19,965 nucleotides of DNA. It comes from an uncultured Clostridia bacterium. Its GTDB lineage: Bacteria > Bacillota > Clostridia > Oscillospirales > Oscillospiraceae. This document shows positions 13,739 to 19,965 of this stretch, piece by piece. Location: NCBI GenBank assembly GCA_937893605.1, contig CALBGG010000082.1:1-19965 (forward strand), given 5' to 3'. Position numbers and translations under genes: made by a program. Each line of letters starts with the position of its first letter. Position 1 is the first letter of the stretch. Below the pieces are notes generated by a model. It was not told where the DNA came from and ran no database searches. It saw only the letters and a list, made by a program, of their open reading frames with translations.

Positions 13739-15826
13739 TCAGTCAACTCCTCTGTAGTAAAGGCCGCGGGTCAGATCATTCGGCTGATAATCGCCCTCGC
13801 CCTTATATCTCTTTGCCACCTGGACGCATTCACGCGCGCCCTCGGTGGTGAACATCAGCCTTATGCCCCAAAGCCCAGCGCCGCACAGCTCGTCGATTTT
13901 ATCGGCCATGAACAGCTTTCGGGAATTGTATATCACATTGCGGTGTTCAAACTCGCGCACGACCGGGAAGGTCGAGCCCATACGGTCGGAGAGCTGCGCC
14001 GGACTCTGGCAGCTGCACGAGCCGAGGCTGTGGCTTATGACGCACTGGTCGGACACCATCAGCGGTAATCTGCCGTAAGCTATTAACTCCGTCGGCACGC
14101 ACTTTGCCATATCGCGCACCTGTGCAAGGCGAAGCTCGAACGATGCCGTTGCGGACAAAAAGCCCATCTTCTGTATCATATCCATCGAGTACGAATTGAA
14201 CACATTCATGCCGAAGTCGGCACGCGTTTTCATTCCTGCCATGCGGGCAAGCTTAATATGTCCGAGGTTTCCGACGAGCGCCTCGTTTATGCCGCGGTCA
14301 AACAGATCCCTGAGCATGGTGAACACCTGCTTTGTCTCGCTGTCGGTCACGACGCGCGGCAGGACTGCCACGGGCACGGCTCCGCGCTCTTTAAATACGC
14401 GCACAAGGTCAAAATTATCGTGCATGACCTTAAGGGGAATGTAGATATAACCGGGTCTTGTTTCGGCAAGCTCCTCGGTGAGCTGTTCTGCCGTGCGCAC
14501 CTGATAGATCATGACCGGATCGGTTACCGCGCCCTGCCCGGTCGGCAGCGGCGGCATCGGCAGGCTTCGGCGTACCGGAGGCGCCGCACGGCGATCGTTG
14601 AGCGCCGTAACGAGCTTGCGCCTGAGCTCGTTTATCTCGGACGCGGACAGGTAAAGGCCGTTCTGCACTCTGCTGCGCGCCTCAACGCAGCAATACGGCG
14701 TTCCGCCCGTTTTGCCGAGCCTGTCGCTCAAGGCCTCGGAGCTTATCGCCTGACGTATGGCCTTCTGCGGCTCGGCTCCGAAGGCGACGGCCTTGTTGCC
14801 GAGGTTATCTATGGCTGCCGCCTTGACGGCCTCCCCTGCGTTCACCACAGCGTAAAACTTGACGGGAACGCGGCGCTCCTCGCGGCCGATATACTCTCTG
14901 CGCGCATCTGCGAACATTTTCTCGTCCGCCTTATCCGTTTCGGCTCTTACGCCGAACATATCCGTCTTATCGCCGTTAAAATAGCCCTGCGTGAAGCCCT
15001 GGCGCGAGAAAGCGGCGGCAAGCGTCTGCATCTCGTCCGCCGTCGGCTCGCGGCGCTCTTTTATGACCTTTGAATATATACCGGTGACTATGCCCGTGTA
15101 TTCCGGACGCTTCATTCTGCCTTCGATCTTGACACAGGCAACGCCCGCATCCTCGATCTCGCGCAGGCGGTCAACAAGGCAGCTGTCCTTCAGCGACAGC
15201 GGATGGCTGTCCTCCAGTCTGCCGCCCATGGTGTATTCCATGCGGCAGGGCTGGGCGCACATGCCGCGGTTTCCGCTCCTGCGGCCTATGAGCGAGGACA
15301 TGTAGCACTGGCCGGAATGGCAGAAGCACAGAGCGCCGTGGACAAATATCTCCGTCTCTATCGGCGAGTGCTTTGTGATAAATTTTATCTGCTCGAAGCT
15401 GAGCTCGCGCGCCAGGACCGCACGGGTGAGCCCCATCTCGGCTGCGGCCTCAACGCCGGCAAGATCGTGGATGCTCATCTGCGTGCTCGCGTGCAGAGGA
15501 ATATCAGGCACGGTCTTTTTAAGAACGCTGAGAAGTCCGAGATCCTGAACGAGTATCGCGTCCGCACCCAGATCCGATACGCGCCGGGCAAGCTCGACGG
15601 CCTGCTCCATCTCACGGTCGCCCACGAGGGTGTTCATCGTGACATAGACCTTGCAGTCGCGTATGCGGCAGTACCGCACCGCCTTTTCAAACTCTTCATC
15701 GCTGAAATTCTTCGCTCCGCGGCGGGCGTTGAATATCCCCATTCCCATATAGACCGCATCCGCGCCGTTCTGCACGGCGGCAACGACCGCCTCCGGCGAG
15801 CCTGCGGGTGAAAGCAGCTCAAGCAT
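13739..15826 (-). CDS. Peptidase U32 family protein (probable RNA hydroxylation enzyme, RlhA/TrhP-like)
   Basis: U32 proteins were named as collagenase-like peptidases. Characterised members RlhA (23S rRNA) and TrhP (tRNA) instead support prephenate-dependent RNA hydroxylation. The 695 residues begin LELLSPAGSPEAVVAAVQNGADAVYMG, with STQMSIHDLAG (about 114-124) and the U32 signature EIFVHGALCFCHSGQCYMSS (about 159-178). RSGNRGMCAQPCR (about 183-195) and LKDSCLVDRL follow. Cysteines near 167, 174, 190/194 and in the later DSC are candidates for an iron-sulfur site. The long C-terminal region matches the larger RlhA-type architecture (DUF3656). The ATG at 15826 follows AGGA. It heads the maf-mreCD-mrdA run and has a promoter at 15880-15909. 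The exact substrate cannot be told from sequence. Confidence 0.88.
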   Translation of the reverse strand: MLELLSPAGSPEAVVAAVQNGADAVYMGMGIFNARRGAKNFSDEEFEKAVRYCRIRDCKVYVTMNTLVGDREMEQAVELARRVSDLGADAILVQDLGLLSVLKKTVPDIPLHASTQMSIHDLAGVEAAAEMGLTRAVLARELSFEQIKFITKHSPIETEIFVHGALCFCHSGQCYMSSLIGRRSGNRGMCAQPCRMEYTMGGRLEDSHPLSLKDSCLVDRLREIEDAGVACVKIEGRMKRPEYTGIVTGIYSKVIKERREPTADEMQTLAAAFSRQGFTQGYFNGDKTDMFGVRAETDKADEKMFADARREYIGREERRVPVKFYAVVNAGEAVKAAAIDNLGNKAVAFGAEPQKAIRQAISSEALSDRLGKTGGTPYCCVEARSRVQNGLYLSASEINELRRKLVTALNDRRAAPPVRRSLPMPPLPTGQGAVTDPVMIYQVRTAEQLTEELAETRPGYIYIPLKVMHDNFDLVRVFKERGAVPVAVLPRVVTDSETKQVFTMLRDLFDRGINEALVGNLGHIKLARMAGMKTRADFGMNVFNSYSMDMIQKMGFLSATASFELRLAQVRDMAKCVPTELIAYGRLPLMVSDQCVISHSLGSCSCQSPAQLSDRMGSTFPVVREFEHRNVIYNSRKLFMADKIDELCGAGLWGIRLMFTTEGARECVQVAKRYKGEGDYQPNDLTRGLYYRGVD

Positions 15827-15879
15827 ATATCCGTTCCTCTTGCATTTATCCGCAAATTTAATTTGTAATTAATCAATGA

Positions 15880-15909
15880 ATTATACCACAAACATGGCTA
15901 TTGCTACAA
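15880..15909 (-). promoter_or_regulatory. Promoter of the U32-maf-mreCD-mrdA operon
   Basis: On the minus strand TTGTAG (15904-15909), an 18-base spacer and TATAAT (15880-15885) form a good promoter about 55 bases before the U32 start. Its -35 box overlaps the -35 box of the divergent promoter at 15901-15929. Confidence 0.7.
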
Positions 15910-15929
15910 GTTAATTTTAATGATATAAT
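15901..15929 (+). promoter_or_regulatory. Promoter of the dnaD-like/helicase-loader operon
   Basis: TTGCTA (15901-15906), a 17-base spacer and TATAAT (15924-15929) lie about 50 bases before the ATG at 15981. Bases 15904-15906 are shared with the -35 box of the opposite promoter, so both cannot be occupied at once. Confidence 0.8.
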
Positions 15930-15980
15930 CCCTCTTGTTAAAGTGCTTTGTGTAAACTTTGAATGAACAGGTGAAGCGTT

Positions 15981-16901
15981 ATGCCCACAGCGGAGCAAAA
16001 TTTAATACCGGGCAGCATTGCGGACAAGCTTATCGCCGCGCATGACGGCGACGTTGCGCTGCTGTATATATGGTTGTGCAGGCACGACGGATTTGATGCC
16101 GACGAAGCCGCACGCGAGCTCTGCCGCACCGGCACTGAGGTCAAAAACGCCTACGAAAAGCTCTGCCGGTTATCTCTTGCGCAGTCTCCCGCCTTGCGTA
16201 AGCTCCCGCCGGCCGATGAGCTTCCCGAGTACACCGCGGAGGATATCGTTAGCCGGTCAAAGGAAGACAGCGGCTTTCAGGCCGTCATCACTCAGGCGCA
16301 GCGAAAGCTCGGACGGGCTCTCTCAACGGCCGATCTCAAGACCCTGTTCGGCATATACGATCATCTCGCACTCCCTGCCGATGTCATATTCATGCTCATC
16401 GGCTACTGCATCGACGTTTTTGCGGAAAAATACGGCCCCGGCAGGCTGCCTTCCATGCGCAGCATAGAAAAGGAAGCCTACTTTTGGGCAAACAGAGAGA
16501 TCATTACGATAGAGCAGGCGGATGAATACATCCGCATCCAGGCCGAAAAGCGCTCGCGTGCGGGCGAATTGAAGGCCGCAATGGGGATCGGCGCACGCGT
16601 TCTTACGCCGACCGAGCGTAAATATATGCTCTCATGGTTCGAGATGGGCTTTGATAACGAGGCGATACTCATAGCCTACGACCGCACGGTTACGAACACC
16701 GGTGCTTTAAAATGGGGATACATGAACAAGATCATGCTCTCATGGCACGAAAAGAACATACACACCGCCGCCGAGGTCGCCGAGCGCGACAGCCGCACGC
16801 CGGCATCGGCCGTGAAAGCGGAAAATCAGCATCGCAGCAAGGTCTCGGGCGACGAGCTCGACCGTCTGCGTTCAATATACGAAAAGGTTAAAAACGGTTA
16901 A
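15981..16901 (+). CDS. DnaD-domain primosome protein
   Basis: Low-GC Gram-positive bacteria use DnaD/DnaB-type proteins to remodel DNA and recruit the helicase loader at origins and stalled forks. This 306-residue protein has an N-terminal winged-helix-like region (about 1-65), then two DnaD/DnaB_2-like helical modules (about 95-175 and 205-262). The second ends in GYMNKIMLSWHEKN (246-259), the YxxxIxxxW motif that binds DNA in DnaD. The first has the corresponding segment around RSIEKEAYFWANR (160-172). Two such modules resemble DnaB (primosome) of B. subtilis more than DnaD. The ATG follows AGGTGA at seven bases. The next gene, a DnaI/DnaC-type loader, starts three bases after its stop, supporting a joint role in helicase loading. 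Confidence 0.88.
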   Translation: MPTAEQNLIPGSIADKLIAAHDGDVALLYIWLCRHDGFDADEAARELCRTGTEVKNAYEKLCRLSLAQSPALRKLPPADELPEYTAEDIVSRSKEDSGFQAVITQAQRKLGRALSTADLKTLFGIYDHLALPADVIFMLIGYCIDVFAEKYGPGRLPSMRSIEKEAYFWANREIITIEQADEYIRIQAEKRSRAGELKAAMGIGARVLTPTERKYMLSWFEMGFDNEAILIAYDRTVTNTGALKWGYMNKIMLSWHEKNIHTAAEVAERDSRTPASAVKAENQHRSKVSGDELDRLRSIYEKVKNG

Positions 16902-16904
16902 ATA

Positions 16905-17876
16905 ATGGCACTGGACGGAAAGATCCTGGCGCGAGCCAGGGAGCAGATAGCGCAAAGGCACGCCGATAACGTCGCCGAGCACTATCTCAGACAGGAGAAA
17001 ATATATGCGCGCATACCCGAGATAAGCCGCATCGACACGCGTCTTCGCACGCAGATGTCCGAGCTTGTCGGGCTGACGATAAAGCGCAGCGCAGACCTTG
17101 CGGATGCTCTCAAGGCGCTGGAGGACGAAAGCCTCGCGCTTCAGGCAAAAAAGGCGGAGCTTCTGCATTCGCACGGCTACCCCGCGGACTATCTTGAGGA
17201 TATCTACACCTGCCCTAAATGCAGGGATACGGGCTTTATCGGCAGCACGATGTGCTCCTGCCTCACGGAGGAGTATAACAGGCAGCTGACCTCGGAGCTC
17301 AGCACGCTTTTAAAAAACAGCAGCGAGCGCTTTGAAAACTTCGACCTCAGTCTCTACGGCGAGGCGAGAGAATCCATGAGCATCGTTTTCGAGACCTGCC
17401 GCGAGTACGCCGCAAGCTTCTCCGAGCGCTCGATGAATCTTCTGTTTCAGGGCGGCACGGGGCTGGGCAAGACCTTTCTTTCGGCCTGTATAGCGCGCGT
17501 CGTCGCGCAAAACGGTCACTCGGTCTGCTATGACACGGCCTCGAGCGCCCTTGAGGCGTTTGAAATGAAAAAATTCGCGCGCGACGCGGAGGCGGCCGAA
17601 AAGGCGGCTACACGCGTTGAGCGCATGCTTGAGTGTGAGCTCATGATCCTTGACGATCTCGGTACGGAGATGCTCACGCAGATAAGCATTTCGGCGCTGT
17701 ACACGCTTATAAACACGCGTCTCGTCGAGGGAAAGAAGACCATCATCAGCACAAACCTCACCGACGCGGAGCTCGCTCGGCGATACACTCCGCAAATTTG
17801 TTCGAGGATCGACGGCGAGTTTCTCAAGCTCCCGTTTGTCGGCACAGATATACGAATGATGAAAAAGGAGATGTAG
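16905..17876 (+). CDS. DnaC/DnaI-family helicase loader ATPase
   Basis: This AAA+ protein of the DnaC/DnaI/IstB group loads the replicative helicase. The 323 residues show a helical N-terminal region (1-95), a zinc-binding cluster CPKC (103-106) and CSC (117-119) as in DnaI, Walker A GGTGLGKT (183-190), Walker B LMILDD (246-251), sensor 1 IISTNLT (280-286) and a likely arginine finger at Arg301 in QICSRI. Length and zinc motif fit DnaI and not the IS21 helper IstB, and there are no transposon ends or transposase nearby. ATG at 16905. It follows the DnaD-domain gene directly, a pairing widely conserved in Firmicutes (dnaB/dnaI or dnaD/dnaC). Cytoplasmic. Confidence 0.92.
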   Translation: MALDGKILARAREQIAQRHADNVAEHYLRQEKIYARIPEISRIDTRLRTQMSELVGLTIKRSADLADALKALEDESLALQAKKAELLHSHGYPADYLEDIYTCPKCRDTGFIGSTMCSCLTEEYNRQLTSELSTLLKNSSERFENFDLSLYGEARESMSIVFETCREYAASFSERSMNLLFQGGTGLGKTFLSACIARVVAQNGHSVCYDTASSALEAFEMKKFARDAEAAEKAATRVERMLECELMILDDLGTEMLTQISISALYTLINTRLVEGKKTIISTNLTDAELARRYTPQICSRIDGEFLKLPFVGTDIRMMKKEM

Positions 17877-17878
17877 GA

Positions 17879-18907
17879 ATGGATCAGCATGAGATAACAC
17901 GCGAGATACCCCTGCTGGATGCCCGGGGCGAGCTCACAGAGCCCGGCTACGCAAAAAAGCTGCTGCCGGTCTACCGCCGCGCGGACATAAAGGCAAGCCC
18001 CATGCGCATTAAGGAATGGGACTACTACCTCATAAACAACGGCCGCTTCGCCCTTGCTTTGACCATCGACGATAACGGCTATATGGGTCTTGACTCGATA
18101 AGCCTCCTGAACTTTGAGGAGGGCTGGGAGATCACGACGAGCCCCATGTGCTTCATGCCGCTGGGTAAGCGCAAGCTGCCCGAGACGAGCAAAGCAGGCG
18201 ACACGACCGCCATCGGCAAAAACTACAGTATCTATTTTAAAAACGACGGCTCGGGCGTGCGCACGCTCATCGCGCAGATGAAGCGCTTCGGCCCGGCAGG
18301 CTCGCTGTACGCCAAGGTCGAGCTATTCGACGAACCCGAGGAGAGCATGGTCATCGCAACGCCCTTTGATAAGCCCGGTCATTTTTACTACAACCAGAAG
18401 ATAAACTGCATGCGCGCCCGTGGCGAGGTCACCTACGACGGGCACACCTATGTTTTCGACCCCGCCGACAGCTTCGCGGTGCTCGACTGGGGACGCGGCG
18501 TGTGGACGTACAAAAACACATGGTACTGGGGCTCGGCCTCCGGCGCTGTTGACGGTGTTCCCTTCGGCTGGAATATCGGCTACGGCTTCGGCAACACCTC
18601 CGCCGCCAGCGAGAACATGCTGTTTTATAACGGCAAGGCGCACAAGCTCAGCCAAGTCAAATTCAACATTCCCGGCAATGAGAAGGCCTTCATGGAGCCC
18701 TGGACCTTCACCTCCGACGACGGAAGGTTCGAGATGGACTTCCGCCCCGTGCTCGACCGCGCGTCCTGCACCGACGTCGGCCTCATAAAGAGCGATCAGC
18801 ATCAGGTGTTCGGCCTGTTCACCGGCAAGGCGATCCTCGACGACGGCAAGGTCATCGAAATAAAAGACTTCCCCGGCTTCGCCGAGAAAGTCTCCAATAA
18901 ATGGTGA
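17879..18907 (+). CDS. DUF2804 domain-containing protein
   Basis: This 342-residue soluble protein contains features of the DUF2804 family, which has no established function. They include the opening REIPLLDARGELTEPGYAKK, IKEWDYYLI near 43, and the aromatic- and glycine-rich segment WGRGVWTYKNTWYWGSASG (about 203-221) followed by FGWNIGYGFG (about 227-236). The last has the look of a lipocalin/AttH-like beta fold. There is no signal peptide or membrane segment. The ATG at 17879 has AAGGAG eight bases upstream and lies two bases after the helicase-loader stop. It is therefore transcribed with primosome genes, although no functional link is evident. Codon use looks similar to its neighbours. 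Confidence 0.85.
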   Translation: MDQHEITREIPLLDARGELTEPGYAKKLLPVYRRADIKASPMRIKEWDYYLINNGRFALALTIDDNGYMGLDSISLLNFEEGWEITTSPMCFMPLGKRKLPETSKAGDTTAIGKNYSIYFKNDGSGVRTLIAQMKRFGPAGSLYAKVELFDEPEESMVIATPFDKPGHFYYNQKINCMRARGEVTYDGHTYVFDPADSFAVLDWGRGVWTYKNTWYWGSASGAVDGVPFGWNIGYGFGNTSAASENMLFYNGKAHKLSQVKFNIPGNEKAFMEPWTFTSDDGRFEMDFRPVLDRASCTDVGLIKSDQHQVFGLFTGKAILDDGKVIEIKDFPGFAEKVSNKW

Positions 18908-18931
18908 ACTTTTAATAGCGCACGGACGCAC

Positions 18932-19059
18932 CTGCCGATACATCTATTGCGGTATCCCGACCGAAAGCCGCGGAGAAAACCGCAAAACTTCCGCTGCACG
19001 ATTGGGAAGCGGCGGTTTTCCGGTTTCATCGGCAGTCCCGGCGCCGGGCTGCCGCAATA
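18932..19059. repeat. Inverted-repeat-rich convergent intergenic region
   Basis: CTGCCGAT (18932-18939) is complementary to ATCGGCAG (19028-19035), and TATTGCGG (18945-18952) is complementary to CCGCAATA (19052-19059). The two helices cross (a-b-a'-b'), as in a pseudoknot, or are alternatives. A further palindrome CCCGGCGCCGGG lies at 19037-19048. The region separates two convergent genes and contains the terminator hairpin at 18975-19020. Confidence 0.45.
18975..19020. terminator. Hairpin between convergent genes, probable bidirectional terminator
   Basis: GAAAACCGC (18975-18983) pairs perfectly with GCGGTTTTC (19012-19020), with inner CTTCC/GGAAG (18988-18992/19005-19009). U-rich bases lie in the 3' arm and continue as CGGTTTC on the plus strand. 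It would end both the DUF2804 transcript and, from the other side, rsmE. Confidence 0.6.
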
Positions 19060-19077
19060 AACGTATAAGCAGCAGTG

Positions 19078-19815
19078 TCAATTCGCCTCCAAATTACCCG
19101 ACTCGTACATCAGCGCCGTGAGGGCGACGACGGGGGCGGTCTCGCATCGGAGGATGCGTGCGCCCATGGCGCACACATGCATGCCGACCTTGCGCGCCAT
19201 GTCGGCCTCATAGGGCTCAAAGCCGCCCTCGGGACCCGTGATTATCGCGGCCGATGAGAGCTTTTCCGCTCCTACGAGAGCCGATCGCAGACCCTCGCGC
19301 TCGCCGGTCTCGTACATGAAAAGCGCCGTCTCCTGCTGCTTGGCAGCGTCGAGCGCCTCGACGTAGGTATCCAGCCACCGCACCTCCGGGATGATGCCGC
19401 GTCCGGACTGCTTTGCGGCCTCCTCGCTTATCCTGTTCCAGCGCTCGAGCTTTTTCGTGACGCCCTCGGTGCGCTGCACGACGCGTTCGCTGCGGAAAAA
19501 GCATATCTCCTGTGCGCCGGCCTCGACGCACTTCTGGATGATATAATCGGTCTTGTCGCCCTTGGGCAGACCGCACAGCACGCGCACCGACACCGTGGGC
19601 TCTGCCGCGCACTGCACGACCTCGATGATCTCGGCCTCGGCCTCATCCTTATCCGAGCGCACAAGGCGGCATCTGTAGTCCGTGCCCTTACCGTCGCAGA
19701 TCGTCATCTCCTCGCCCGGGCGCAGGCGAAGCACCTTTATATGCTCTGCGTCGCGGCCGCGGATGATCGCCCTGCCGCCGAGCAGATTTGTTCCGAGCGC
19801 AAAAAATCTTGGCAT
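19078..19815 (-). CDS. rsmE: 16S rRNA (uracil(1498)-N(3))-methyltransferase RsmE
   Basis: RsmE methylates N3 of U1498 in 16S rRNA in the assembled small subunit, using S-adenosylmethionine. The 245 residues have an N-terminal PUA-like domain (about 1-70, PRFFALGTNLLGGRA, HIKVLRLRPGEEMTICDG). The C-terminal SPOUT knot contains GLPKGDKTDYIIQKCVEAGAQ, ITGPEGGFEPYEAD and the knot signature MGARILRCETAPVVAL. Length is typical. I chose the ATG at 19815, six bases after GAGGTG; a further in-frame ATG three codons upstream (19824) lies too close to that site. A promoter is visible at 19845-19873. rsmE is often next to prmA and dnaJ in Firmicutes, but here it faces a different gene. Confidence 0.95.
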   Translation of the reverse strand: MPRFFALGTNLLGGRAIIRGRDAEHIKVLRLRPGEEMTICDGKGTDYRCRLVRSDKDEAEAEIIEVVQCAAEPTVSVRVLCGLPKGDKTDYIIQKCVEAGAQEICFFRSERVVQRTEGVTKKLERWNRISEEAAKQSGRGIIPEVRWLDTYVEALDAAKQQETALFMYETGEREGLRSALVGAEKLSSAAIITGPEGGFEPYEADMARKVGMHVCAMGARILRCETAPVVALTALMYESGNLEAN

Positions 19816-19844
19816 GATAAACACCTCGCAAAAATGTGTTTTTC

Positions 19845-19873
19845 ATTATCTCACACCGCTGACATTTTTTCAA
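19845..19873 (-). promoter_or_regulatory. Promoter of rsmE
   Basis: On the minus strand TTGAAA (19868-19873), 17 bases, then GATAAT (19845-19850). It lies about 30 bases before the rsmE start. Its -35 box falls inside the spacer of the divergent plus-strand promoter. Confidence 0.65.
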
Positions 19874-19888
19874 GAGCAGGCATATAAT
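19859..19888 (+). promoter_or_regulatory. Promoter of the truncated gene at the right edge
   Basis: CTGACA (19859-19864), 18 bases, then TATAAT (19883-19888), 15 bases before the ATG at 19904. Transcription would start about seven bases after the -10 box, giving a very short leader with GGTGA as ribosome binding site. Confidence 0.65.
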
Positions 19889-19903
19889 GCACTGGTGAAG
19901 TCT

Positions 19904-19965
19904 ATGGAATTTGATAATTTTGAAAGCGTGTGGCAGCGCGTCACCGCGCAGGATGAGGAGCTCCC
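19904..19965 (+). CDS. Start of an unidentified gene (runs off the window)
   Basis: An ATG preceded by GGTGA at about six bases opens a frame that stays open to the window end. It begins MEFDNFESVWQRVTAQDEEL. The promoter directly upstream and the acidic, helical-looking start support a real gene. Twenty residues are too few to name a family, and I do not recognise it. Confidence 0.55.
   Translation, partial: MEFDNFESVWQRVTAQDEEL

Noticed and set aside
16905..17876. IstB helper of an IS21-type insertion sequence
   Set aside because: The zinc cluster, the N-terminal helical region, the length and the adjacent DnaD-domain gene fit a helicase loader. There is no IstA gene and no terminal repeats were seen.
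1..19965. CRISPR array, tRNA or rRNA genes, prophage or integrase genes
   Set aside because: I saw no regularly spaced direct repeats, no cloverleaf with a TTCGA arm and no phage or transposase proteins. Gene content is chromosomal housekeeping plus the acyl-ligase operon.

Overview
The window reads as a chromosomal segment from an anaerobic Firmicute of the class Clostridia, probably an Oscillospiraceae/Ruminococcaceae-type gut lineage. The grounds are gene content (thiI, comM, aspS-hisS, an mgsA-like gene next to mre/mrdA, a DnaD-type primosome protein beside a DnaI-type helicase loader), strong purine-rich Shine-Dalgarno sites, GTG/TTG starts, and sigma-A-type promoters in AT-rich gaps between moderately GC-rich genes. 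The lineage is inferred from protein resemblance and gene order; no rRNA or tRNA gene was seen.

Layout. 1-161 (-) is the N-terminal part of thiI with its own promoter. 162-784 has no conventional gene. It holds a plus-strand promoter, a structured RNA that I cannot assign to a family, a ten-codon ORF with a ribosome binding site, a long hairpin and a strong terminator. 785-4239 (-) is a tightly overlapping four-gene operon with an excellent promoter: AMP-dependent acyl ligase, a dedicated acyl carrier protein, an unrecognised protein with a C-terminal membrane anchor, and a protein resembling the cyclodeaminase/cyclohydrolase (FTCD_C) fold but lacking its glycine-rich signature. It is the best candidate here for an undescribed pathway. 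4375-9594 (-) carries the mgsA-like gene, hisS, aspS and comM. The mgsA-like protein lacks the residues known to be catalytic in methylglyoxal synthase. 9700-15826 (-) is a U32 peptidase-family gene, maf, mreC, mreD and mrdA. These genes abut or overlap, except for a 13-base gap between mreD and mrdA. mreB, minCDE and rodA, often found nearby in Clostridia, are absent from the window.

At 15880-15929 two divergent promoters share -35 bases. The plus-strand unit is a DnaD-domain protein, a DnaC/DnaI-like helicase loader and a DUF2804 protein (15981-18907). It converges on rsmE (19078-19815, -) across a 170-base gap rich in inverted repeats. rsmE is divergent from a truncated plus-strand gene (19904-19965), and the promoters of the two are interleaved.

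Most genes are housekeeping: tRNA charging and modification, rRNA methylation and possible RNA hydroxylation, cell elongation and primosome loading. The less ordinary parts are the orphan RNA locus, the acyl-ligase/ACP operon and the degenerate MgsA-like protein.
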